A DNA stretch of 7,648 nucleotides, taken from NCBI GenBank assembly GCA_035264445.1, contig DATFQE010000225.1, forward strand, positions 1 through 7,648, read 5' to 3'. The notes beneath the pieces were generated by a model, which made no database searches, was not told the origin of the DNA, and was given only the letters and a program-made list of their open reading frames with translations. This document shows, one piece after another, positions 1-5,874 of the stretch; within the stretch, counting starts at the first letter, position 1, and each line of letters starts with the position of its first letter. The position numbers and the translations under genes were made by a program. This DNA is from DATFQE01 sp035264445 (GTDB taxonomy: Bacteria > Actinomycetota > Thermoleophilia > Gaiellales > Gaiellaceae).

Positions 1-441
1 TTCGGACGGACGGAGCGACTGCGCGAGCTGCTCGACGCCGAGCCGGAGCTCGCCACCGCCTTCTCGCCGGACGGCTTCACGGCCTTGCACTTCACCGCCT
101 TCTTTGCGCATCCGGAGGCGGCACGGCTGCTCCTCGAGCGCGGCGCCGATGCACGCGCGCGGGCGCGGAACGACATGAAGGTCGAGCCGCTGCACAGCGC
201 GGCCGCCGCCAACCAGACCGACATCTCGCGCCTGCTCCTCGACGCCGGCGCAGACCCGAACGCGGTGCAGGACGGCGGCTTCGTGCCGCTCCACGCGGCG
301 GCGCAGAACGGCAATGCCGAGCTCGCGGCGCTCCTCCTCGAGCGCGGGGCCGACACCGCGCTCGAGGCCGACGACGGCCGGACCGCCGCCGCGGTGGCGC
401 GCGAGGCGGGCCACGGGCAATTGGCAGACTCTCTGGCGTGA
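1..441 (+). CDS. Ankyrin-repeat protein, 3' part (5' end outside the window)
   Basis: The frame is open from base 1, so the gene begins upstream; 146 codons and a TGA stop are visible. The product is a string of ankyrin repeats, helix-loop-helix units that bind other proteins. Repeats with the TALH/PLH...A...LLL..GAD signature occupy about visible residues 25-57, 58-91 and 92-124. The end of an earlier repeat (LRELLDAEPE) precedes them and a degenerate capping repeat (RTAAAVAREAGHGQLADSLA) follows. No catalytic domain, signal peptide or membrane segment is visible in this part, so it is probably a soluble cytoplasmic scaffold or inhibitor, perhaps built only of ankyrin repeats. Its partner cannot be told. 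Its stop overlaps the GTG start of the threonine aldolase by four bases, which suggests co-transcription and coupled translation. The family call is firm; the role is unknown. Confidence 0.9.
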   Translation, partial: FGRTERLRELLDAEPELATAFSPDGFTALHFTAFFAHPEAARLLLERGADARARARNDMKVEPLHSAAAANQTDISRLLLDAGADPNAVQDGGFVPLHAAAQNGNAELAALLLERGADTALEADDGRTAAAVAREAGHGQLADSLA

Positions 442-1481
442 TCGAACTCCGCTCGGACACGCTCACGCAGCCGACTCCTGCGATGCGCCAGGCGATCGCG
501 AACGCCGCCGTCGGCGACGAGCAGAAGCGCGAAGACCCGACCGTGAACGAGCTCGAGGCCCGTGGCGCGGAGCTGCTGGGCCACGACGAGGCTGTCTTCG
601 TCCCGACGGCGACGATGGCGAACGAGATCGCGCTCCGGCTGCACAGCCGTCCCGGCGACGAGGTGATCGCCGACGAGAACTCGCACATCCTCATTGCGGA
701 GCTCGGCGGGCCCGCCGTCTTCGCGGGCCTCGTCACGCGCCCGGTGCGGAGCACGAACGGACGCTTCGGGCCGGAGCTGGTCAGGTCGCTTGCACGCGAA
801 GGCGACTCGCACCACGCGCCCCGCACGCGGATCGTCTCGATCGAGAGCACGCACAACAGCTCGGGGGCCCGGGTCTGGCCGCTGGCAGAGGTGGCGGCGG
901 TCGCCGCCGAGTGCCGCGCCCTCGACATCAGGCTGCACCTCGACGGCGCGCGGCTCATGAACGCCGCCGTCGCGCTCGGGGTGCCCGCGGCCGAGATCGG
1001 GCGCCACGCCGACACGGTGACGCTCTGCCTGTCGAAGGGGCTCGGCTGCCCGCTCGGAGCGCTGGTCGCCGGCTCCAACGAGGCGATGCACGAGGCCCGG
1101 CGCCTGAAGCATCTGTTCGGAGGCGCGATGCGCCAGGCGGGGATCGTGGCCGCAGCGGGCCTGTACGCGTTCGACCACCACATCGACCGGCTCGCCGAGG
1201 ATCACGCCCGGGCGCGCCGGCTCGCGGAGGCCCTCGTCGACGCCGGTCTGCCGATCGATCTGGAGCAGGTTGAGACCAACTTCGTGCAGATCGACGTCGG
1301 CCCGCTCGAGCTCACGAAGGAAGAGGCGCTCGCTCGGATCCACGCGGCGGGCGTCGGGGTGTCCGGGACGATCCATCCCACGGTGCTGCGCGCGGTCACC
1401 CACCTGGACGTGTCCGACGAGGACATCGAGCGGGCGATCGAGCTGATCCCGCGGGCTCTCGGGGTCCTTGCCCGCGCCTGA
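438..1481 (+). CDS. ltaE: Low-specificity L-threonine aldolase (PLP-dependent, fold type I)
   Basis: Predicted to cleave L-threonine or L-allo-threonine to glycine and acetaldehyde in the cytoplasm using pyridoxal phosphate. At 347 residues it has the usual family length. The N-terminus MIELRSDT is the family hallmark and fixes the GTG start. The likely Schiff-base lysine is K200 in LCLSKGLGCPLG. D169 and R172 in HLDGAR fit the cofactor-binding Asp/Arg step, H83 and H126 match the active-site histidines of the E. coli enzyme by recalled alignment, and R318 in LRAVTHLDVS fits the C-terminal substrate carboxylate arginine. One oddity is that the YG(D/E)DP segment common in LtaE reads KREDP here (residues 30-34), so Tyr and Gly are replaced. 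Related beta-eliminating lyases of the same fold are the main alternative. Start and stop overlap both neighbours, implying one operon with the ankyrin and serine hydrolase genes. No good Shine-Dalgarno is seen before the GTG, which fits coupling by re-initiation. Confidence 0.92.
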   Translation: MIELRSDTLTQPTPAMRQAIANAAVGDEQKREDPTVNELEARGAELLGHDEAVFVPTATMANEIALRLHSRPGDEVIADENSHILIAELGGPAVFAGLVTRPVRSTNGRFGPELVRSLAREGDSHHAPRTRIVSIESTHNSSGARVWPLAEVAAVAAECRALDIRLHLDGARLMNAAVALGVPAAEIGRHADTVTLCLSKGLGCPLGALVAGSNEAMHEARRLKHLFGGAMRQAGIVAAAGLYAFDHHIDRLAEDHARARRLAEALVDAGLPIDLEQVETNFVQIDVGPLELTKEEALARIHAAGVGVSGTIHPTVLRAVTHLDVSDEDIERAIELIPRALGVLARA

Positions 1482-2808
1482 CTCCCTCGTCGCCCGCCTC
1501 GGGCGGCTGATTCGGGAGGCGCAGGCGGAGAAGCATCTCCCGAGCGTCGCGGCGGCGGCGCTCAGAGACGGCGAGATCGTCTGGTCGGATTCCGTCGGCC
1601 TCGCCGACGTCGAGGGCGCGGAGGACGCGACCCCGGATCACCAGTACCGGATCGCGTCGATCACGAAGACCTTCACCGCGGTCACCGTCATGCAGCTCCG
1701 CGACGAGGGCAAGCTCTCGCTCGACGACCCGCTCGACCGCCACATCGCCGGTGCCGGGCACTCGCCGACGGTGCGGGCGATCCTCGGGCACGCGTCCGGG
1801 CTCCAGCGCGAGCCTCCGGGGCGAATCTGGGACACGCTGACGTTCCCATCGCGCGACGAGCTCGTCGGCGGGCTGGCGGACAGCGAGCAGGTCTTGCCGT
1901 CGGGCGCCTACCGGCACTACTCGAACCTCGGGTTCGCGCTCCTCGGCGAAGTCGTGGCCCGCGTGTCCGGAACCGACTACGAGCGCTACGTCGACGACCG
2001 CGTGATCAAGCCCCTCGGCTTGCGCCGGACGACGTGGCGGCCGGCGCCGCCGGTCGCGACCGGCTACTTCGTCGACCCGTGGACGGACACGGCGGCCCGG
2101 GAGCCCGTCACCGAAGGCCGAGCGACCGCGGCCGCAGGCGAGCTTTGGAGCACCGCACCGGATCTCTGCCGCTGGGCCGCGTTCTTGACGGATCCGGTCG
2201 AGGAGGTCCTCTCGCGCGACACCGTCGACGAGATGCACGCCTTCCAGACGATGACGGACCTCGAGCGCTGGACCGTGGGCCACGGCCTCGCCCTGATGCT
2301 GATGCGAAAGGGCGACCGCGTCTTCTCGGGACACAGCGGGGCGCACCTCGGCTTTCTCTCGAACGTGGCCGCCCACCGGCCGACGCGAACAGCGGCGGCC
2401 GTCGTCACGAACGCGAGCTCGGGCGTCGCGATCACGGCGCTCGGGCTCGAGCTGGCGGACGCGGTCGCGGATCTCTGGCCGGCCGAGCCGCGCGTCTGGC
2501 GCCCCGGCAAGGACCTTCCCGCCGAGCTCGAAGGAGTGCTCGGCGCGTGGTGGTCGGAGGGGGTCGAGTTTCTCTTCCGCTACCGCGACGGTCGGCTGGA
2601 GGCGGTGGTGCGGGACGCTGGCGCCGCGGAGGAGCTCACGCACTTCGCCCGTGACGGCGAGGATCTCTACCGGGCGGTCGACGGGCTCGAACGCGGTGAG
2701 CTGCTCCGGATCGTTCGCGACGGCAGCGGCGCGGTCAGCCGGCTCGAGGTCGCGGGTTACCCGTTCGAGCGGCGGCCGCAGTCGATGGCCAAGCCGCCCT
2801 CCGGCTAA
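1468..2808 (+). CDS. Serine hydrolase of the class C beta-lactamase / penicillin-binding-like family
   Basis: A 446-residue member of the PF00144-type fold, which includes class C beta-lactamases, DD-peptidases and esterases. The three active-site motifs are present: SxxK as S64-I-T-K67, YxN as Y151-S-N153, and an HxG-type third motif as H289-S-G291. The catalytic domain covers about residues 10-335. From about 345 to 436 there is a separate beta-rich tail (WW, FLFRYRDGRLEAVV, repeated short strands) resembling the C-terminal barrel seen in many such hydrolases. The substrate cannot be read from sequence: peptidase, esterase or lactamase are all possible, and I would not call it antibiotic resistance. 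There is no signal peptide, so it looks cytoplasmic, unlike true cell-wall PBPs. The start is a TTG inside the end of ltaE (14-base overlap); no ATG or GTG lies before the conserved domain. GGGG three bases upstream is a weak ribosome site at best. Its stop codon overlaps that of cax. Confidence 0.87.
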   Translation: MPAPDSLVARLGRLIREAQAEKHLPSVAAAALRDGEIVWSDSVGLADVEGAEDATPDHQYRIASITKTFTAVTVMQLRDEGKLSLDDPLDRHIAGAGHSPTVRAILGHASGLQREPPGRIWDTLTFPSRDELVGGLADSEQVLPSGAYRHYSNLGFALLGEVVARVSGTDYERYVDDRVIKPLGLRRTTWRPAPPVATGYFVDPWTDTAAREPVTEGRATAAAGELWSTAPDLCRWAAFLTDPVEEVLSRDTVDEMHAFQTMTDLERWTVGHGLALMLMRKGDRVFSGHSGAHLGFLSNVAAHRPTRTAAAVVTNASSGVAITALGLELADAVADLWPAEPRVWRPGKDLPAELEGVLGAWWSEGVEFLFRYRDGRLEAVVRDAGAAEELTHFARDGEDLYRAVDGLERGELLRIVRDGSGAVSRLEVAGYPFERRPQSMAKPPSG

Positions 2809-2826
2809 CCGCGGTCGCCGGCGAGG
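2798..2826. terminator. Imperfect hairpin spanning two overlapping convergent stop codons (weak terminator candidate)
   Basis: CCTCCGGC at 2798-2805 can pair with GCCGGCGAGG at 2817-2826, giving eight base pairs with a two-base bulge (2821-2822) and an 11-base loop. The loop holds most of the shared CTAA, where the plus-strand TAA (2806-2808) and the minus-strand TAG (complement of 2805-2807) overlap. No T-run follows on either strand, so it is not a canonical intrinsic terminator, and in DNA this GC-rich such pairings arise easily by chance. Confidence 0.2.
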
Positions 2827-3848
2827 AGGAAGCCGACTGCGACGGTGCCGTAGGCCGCGATCAGCGCGATCCCGCGGCCGCGGCTCGACCAGCCCTGCCA
2901 CAGTAGGGCCGAGGTAAACAGGGCCGAGCCGGCTAGCGCCGCGAGCTCGACGGGTCGGAACGCCAGAGCGAGCGGGTCGATCAGGAGCGCGAGCAGCGCC
3001 ACCGCCGGGATCAGGAAGACGGCGACCTGCGCGCTCGACGAGAGCGCGATCTCGGCGGCGAGCTTGATGTTCCCCCGGGCCGCGACGACGACGGCGCCGC
3101 CGTGCTCGGCCGCGTTCCCGACGATCGCGACGATCACCGCGGCCACGAAGAACTCCGACAGGTGCGCCTTGTCCGCGAAGGTCTCGATCGACCCCACGAG
3201 GATCTCGGCGATCAGCGCCGTCACGACGGTCGCGAGGCCGAGCACGCCGAGGGAGACGGGGAGCGACCACCCGCGCAGCTCGTCGGGGTCGTCGGAGACG
3301 TGCATCGCGCGGTGTCGCCGCAGCGACCACCAGGTGACGACGACGTACACGACGAGGAGCGCGATCGAGACCGGGATCGAGAGCGCCACGATCAGGTCGC
3401 GCTCGGGCTCGCCGGTCCAACTCGGGATCGCCGGGACGAGCAGCAGCACCACCGCGAGCGCGACGAGCACGAGCGAGACGAAGCTCGACTGGCGGTCGAG
3501 CGGCCCTCGCCCGCCGAAGAGGAGCGAGAAGCCGAGGACGAGCAGCAGGTTGCCGACCACGCTTCCCGAGAGCGAGCCGCGCACGACCTCGAACTTCGCC
3601 TCCGCGACCGCGAACAGCGCGATGATCAGCTCGGGCGCGTTCCCGAAGGTCGCGTTGAGAAAGCCGCCGATCCCCGGGCCGGTGTGGCGGGCGGCGTGCT
3701 CCGTCGCCTCGCCGATCAGCCACGCGAGCGGGATGAGCGACGCCGCAGCGAGCACGAAGTCGGCCGTGTCGCCGAGCTCTACGACGTAGTGCAAGAAGAT
3801 GGTGAGCGGGGCGAGCGCGAGCGACCCCGAGAGGACTCTGCGCGCCAC
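2805..3848 (-). CDS. cax: Ca2+/H+ antiporter, CaCA superfamily (CAX type)
   Basis: Predicted membrane exchanger that expels Ca2+ (possibly other divalent cations) using the proton gradient. At 347 residues it has the usual bacterial CAX length, with roughly ten or eleven hydrophobic segments. Both internal alpha-repeats are clear: GGFLNATFGNAPELIIALFA at residues 61-80, with likely ion-binding E73, and IVGNAAEHGGAVVVAARGN at 242-260, with E248. Acidic residues near the mid-protein loop (about 182-190, HVSDDPDE) fall between the two halves, where family members have an acidic segment. The start is GTG at 3848; it stands 20 bp from the divergent HAD gene. A TAGGGT hexamer ends six bases before the GTG, suggesting a leaderless transcript; read differently, its AGGG with seven bases of spacing could act as a weak ribosome site. 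The gene ends head-on into the serine hydrolase with a four-base overlap of stop codons. Family call is firm; ion specificity is inferred. Confidence 0.93.
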   Translation of the reverse strand: MARRVLSGSLALAPLTIFLHYVVELGDTADFVLAAASLIPLAWLIGEATEHAARHTGPGIGGFLNATFGNAPELIIALFAVAEAKFEVVRGSLSGSVVGNLLLVLGFSLLFGGRGPLDRQSSFVSLVLVALAVVLLLVPAIPSWTGEPERDLIVALSIPVSIALLVVYVVVTWWSLRRHRAMHVSDDPDELRGWSLPVSLGVLGLATVVTALIAEILVGSIETFADKAHLSEFFVAAVIVAIVGNAAEHGGAVVVAARGNIKLAAEIALSSSAQVAVFLIPAVALLALLIDPLALAFRPVELAALAGSALFTSALLWQGWSSRGRGIALIAAYGTVAVGFLLAGDRG

Positions 3849-3868
3849 GGCGATACCCTAACCGCCCG
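3849..3868. promoter_or_regulatory. Candidate bidirectional promoter between cax and the HAD gene, symmetric -10 TACCCTA
   Basis: This 20-bp gap is the only space between two divergent starts. TACCCTA at 3854-3860 is self-compatible: the plus strand reads TACCCT, ending nine bases before the HAD ATG, and the minus strand reads TAGGGT, ending six bases before the cax GTG. Both fit the TANNNT -10 pattern common in high-GC actinobacteria and place the transcript starts at or within about three bases of the start codons. No convincing -35 is seen on either strand, and the HAD start has no Shine-Dalgarno. The gap before gltX at 6724-6743 has the same layout. Confidence 0.55.
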
Positions 3869-4594
3869 ATGCTCGAGGCCGTCCTGTTCGACTGGGGCTC
3901 GACGCTGATGGACTTCGTCTGGGACGACGCGCTCGTCGAGGAGGGCCATCGCGCCGGCCTACGAGCGATCGGCCGCGACGATCCCGACGAGCTCGAGCGC
4001 CTCTCCGCGCACTTCCGCGAGCGCTACCTGCCGCTGCTCCACGCGCCGGGAACGGTCGAGGAGGTCGAGTATCCGGGGCTCGTCCGCGAGCTGCTCGCCG
4101 CCTTCGGGATCGTGGTCTCCGACCCGGAGCTGAACCACTACCTCCTGGCTGAGCACCGTGCCTGGGATCCCACGATGCAGGTCGGAGCAACGAGTGTCGC
4201 GCTCCTCGAGTCGCTACGCGCGCGCGGCCTCAAGACCGGGCTCGTCTCGAACGCGACGGACCCCGGCTGGCTGCTGCGTGCCGATCTCGAACGGCAGGGG
4301 CTCGCGCCGCTTCTCGACACGGTCGTCTTCTCGTCCGAGCTGGGCAAGCGCAAGCCGCATCCGGCGATCTACGAGGCGGCGCTGTCCCAGCTCGGGGTCG
4401 CACCGAGGCGCGCGCTCTTCGTTGGTGACCGACTCGTCGAGGACGTCCAGGGGCCGGCGGAGCTCGGGATGAAGACCGTGCAGGCCGTCTGGTTCCGCGC
4501 CGACGAGAACCCGAACGGGATCGAGCCCGACTACCAGGCGTTCACGCAGATAGACGTTCTCAACGTCGTGGAGCGGCTGAGCGGAAGGCGGTGA
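3869..4594 (+). CDS. HAD-superfamily hydrolase with atypical motif I (DWGST)
   Basis: A 241-residue soluble HAD protein with a Rossmann-like core and an inserted helical cap (about residues 16-100). Motif I is FDWGSTL with nucleophile D8. The position two residues on, usually an aspartate acting as acid/base in HAD phosphatases, is G10. Motif II is S127 in GLVSNAT, motif III is K162 in GKRKPHPAIY, and motif IV is GDRLVEDV with D187 and D192 for Mg2+. The loss of D+2 resembles phosphonatases and dehalogenases, which have Ala or Tyr there, more than ordinary phosphatases, so the reaction is open. No phosphonate or haloacid genes lie nearby. The ATG at 3869 places motif I at the expected seven residues from the N-terminus. 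The gene begins with almost no leader next to the shared promoter, and its TGA overlaps the GTG of the following lipoprotein gene by four bases. Family certain, substrate unknown. Confidence 0.92.
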   Translation: MLEAVLFDWGSTLMDFVWDDALVEEGHRAGLRAIGRDDPDELERLSAHFRERYLPLLHAPGTVEEVEYPGLVRELLAAFGIVVSDPELNHYLLAEHRAWDPTMQVGATSVALLESLRARGLKTGLVSNATDPGWLLRADLERQGLAPLLDTVVFSSELGKRKPHPAIYEAALSQLGVAPRRALFVGDRLVEDVQGPAELGMKTVQAVWFRADENPNGIEPDYQAFTQIDVLNVVERLSGRR

Positions 4595-5400
4595 GACGAG
4601 GGCTCGCAGCGAGCAGCCTCGCCGCGGCGCTTGTAGCGGCGGGCTGCATGGGCGACGACGGCGGCGGACCGCCCGCCGCTCTCGTCCATCGTGACCACGC
4701 GCGCGCTGCTGCGGTCCCGATCACGGGCGCAACGCCCGCCCAGCGTCGCGTGCTCCGTTCGATCCTCGCCGGGATGGGACGGACGAGGATCACCCGAATC
4801 GAGCTCTCGGACGCAGCTGGCGGTTGGCCTGAGGGCGACGTGGTGGTGTTCCGGGGAGCGCGCAACGATTTGCGCGCAGAGTGGGAGGCGCATCTCGTCG
4901 GCGGGGTCTTCCGTGACCGTTCCCTGCGAGAACGCCTGCCGAAAGTGGCGGTCGTGGCGGCCGCCTCCGGCGCGAGCAGTGTCGCGCGCGCGAAGCCTGA
5001 TTCGAGCTTCCACCCCTTTCGCGCCGAGGACGCGGCATCCGTCCTGGCCGGGGTCGAACGCGCCGCGAGGCGGAGCGGCGCGGATCTCGAGGAAGTCCAG
5101 TTGCTCCAGCCCGAGGGGCTTGCCGTCGCAGCTCGCCTTCGGGTCGAGCAGCCGGCGCGCTTCCTTAGCGAGGACCTGCACACGATCTTCGAGGAGCTCG
5201 ACGCGGACACGGCTCGGTATGAGGGGCGCTATCTCGAGATCGTCGACCGACACGGCCGTCCGGTCCTCAAGGAGTTCGGTGCCTCGCGACTGCACTGGGG
5301 CGGGGGCGGGCCGGTCGACAGGCGTTACTCGGGCTGTGCGTTCGTCGGTATCAGCGCGCCGGTGGGCTATAAGCCGCCGCCGTGTCCCGTCGAGGACTGA
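4591..5400 (+). CDS. Putative lipoprotein of unknown function
   Basis: I do not recognise this 269-residue protein. The N-terminus MRRGLAASSLAAALVAAGC has two arginines, a hydrophobic stretch and an AAGC lipobox with C19 as the likely lipidated residue. The mature part, which starts with an acidic, Gly-rich linker (GDDGGGPP), is therefore probably anchored on the outer face of the membrane. The body looks globular: a helix at about 48-62, a strand-like segment (DVVVF) near 83-87, KVAVVAAASG near 118-127, and a long helical stretch at about 145-165. The C-terminal region is rich in Gly and Pro, and C249 and C265 could form a disulfide. GTG at 4591 overlaps the HAD stop (GTGA), so expression is probably coupled; GGAAGG ends only two bases before it, too close for a classic ribosome site. 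The lipobox supports this start. The gene ends three bases from the convergent cysteine-rich gene. Base composition matches its neighbours. Confidence 0.75.
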   Translation: MRRGLAASSLAAALVAAGCMGDDGGGPPAALVHRDHARAAAVPITGATPAQRRVLRSILAGMGRTRITRIELSDAAGGWPEGDVVVFRGARNDLRAEWEAHLVGGVFRDRSLRERLPKVAVVAAASGASSVARAKPDSSFHPFRAEDAASVLAGVERAARRSGADLEEVQLLQPEGLAVAARLRVEQPARFLSEDLHTIFEELDADTARYEGRYLEIVDRHGRPVLKEFGASRLHWGGGGPVDRRYSGCAFVGISAPVGYKPPPCPVED

Positions 5401-5403
5401 GCG

Positions 5404-5820
5404 CTAGTCGTTCGCCTTGACCTGGGCGAACACCCGGAACGACGGCGTGCCGAGGGGCAGCTCGAAGAACTCGGGGTTGATGCAGCCGAGCTCGTCGGCC
5501 TTGGCCTCGTAGCAGCTGGCGACCTCGACGTCGCACATCGGCAGCGGGCGCCGGGCGGCGCGGACGGCGCCGAAGCCCCCGCTCGCCTCGGCCTCGAGCA
5601 GCAGGTCCAGGTCGATCTCGACGTCGAAGACCTTCTGCATGCACCCGACGTAGGTGTGCCCGACCTCCTCGAACGCGTACAGGAAGGGACAGTCGCGTTC
5701 CACGCAGGTGCCGGGGTGGACGACCTTGTCGCAGTGGACGTCGCAGCGGCGGCACTCGACCTCGTCCTGCGGGCGGAGGGGGAGCTCCGCCGGAGGCGAG
5801 GCCTCACGCTGGTCTGGCAT
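5404..5820 (-). CDS. Small cysteine-rich protein of unknown function, probable metal binder
   Basis: I do not recognise this 138-residue protein. It has nine cysteines, six of them in the first 60 residues in the spacing C-x2-C-x3-C-x8-C-x4-C-x15-C (23, 26, 30, 39, 44, 60); the others are 96, 103 and 113. Histidines 29, 35 and 55 lie among the first set. This suggests a Zn2+ or Fe-S site, but I cannot match it to a named finger. An acidic, Leu-rich stretch follows (FDVEIDLDLLLEAEAS, about 65-80). There is no signal peptide or membrane segment. I chose ATG at 5820; an in-frame TTG at 5856 and GTG at 5844 would add short, composition-odd extensions. No Shine-Dalgarno precedes the ATG, but a possible leaderless promoter does. 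It follows nfo on the same strand after 54 bases, so it could also be read as its second gene. The pattern of cysteines makes a chance frame unlikely. Confidence 0.72.
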   Translation of the reverse strand: MPDQREASPPAELPLRPQDEVECRRCDVHCDKVVHPGTCVERDCPFLYAFEEVGHTYVGCMQKVFDVEIDLDLLLEAEASGGFGAVRAARRPLPMCDVEVASCYEAKADELGCINPEFFELPLGTPSFRVFAQVKAND

Positions 5821-5826
5821 GTCGGA

Positions 5827-5856
5827 ATTGTGAAGGGCGATCACCGGTCGCCGCAA
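5827..5856 (-). promoter_or_regulatory. Possible leaderless promoter of the cysteine-rich gene
   Basis: Read on the minus strand, TTGCGG (5856-5851) and CACAAT (5832-5827) are separated by 18 bases, and CACAAT ends six bases before the ATG at 5820. The same six-base gap is seen at the cax and nfo starts. The -35 matches TTGACA at only three positions, and the -10 matches TATAAT at four. Co-transcription from the nfo promoter is the alternative. Confidence 0.3.
5836..5852. repeat. Short inverted repeat in the nfo / cysteine-rich gene gap
   Basis: GGCGA at 5836-5840 pairs with TCGCC at 5848-5852 around a seven-base loop. It lies between the possible -35 and -10 of the cysteine-rich gene. It could be an operator, a weak end signal for nfo (no T-run follows), or chance; five base pairs of GC-rich stem is little evidence. 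Confidence 0.2.
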
Positions 5857-5874
5857 GACTTGACAAACAGCGCT

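Noticed and set aside
92..1183. Open frame of 363 codons opposite the ankyrin and ltaE genes
   Set aside because: Composition is Arg/Ser/Ala-rich without any motif, and it is fully covered by two recognisable genes.
1468..2808. Calling the serine hydrolase an antibiotic-resistance beta-lactamase (ampC-like)
   Set aside because: The SxxK and YxN motifs are shared by many esterases and peptidases; there is no signal peptide, a C-terminal extra domain is present, and the third motif is HSG, not the KTG typical of AmpC.
1396..3723. Very long open frame on the minus strand (775 codons)
   Set aside because: It runs antisense to ltaE's end and the serine hydrolase and in another frame through cax, and is dominated by Arg, Ala, Gly and Pro. 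This is the usual shadow of high-GC coding DNA; the overlapped genes have clear family motifs.
4531..5295. Open frame of 254 codons opposite the lipoprotein gene
   Set aside because: Because the lipoprotein is itself unrecognised I compared them. The plus-strand frame has a lipobox signal, a coupled start and a stop abutting the next gene; the minus-strand one has none of these and would run into the HAD gene.
5860..5866. TTGACA on the plus strand as a -35 box
   Set aside because: No acceptable -10 lies 16-18 bases downstream on that strand and no plus-strand gene follows; the sequence runs into the end of nfo.
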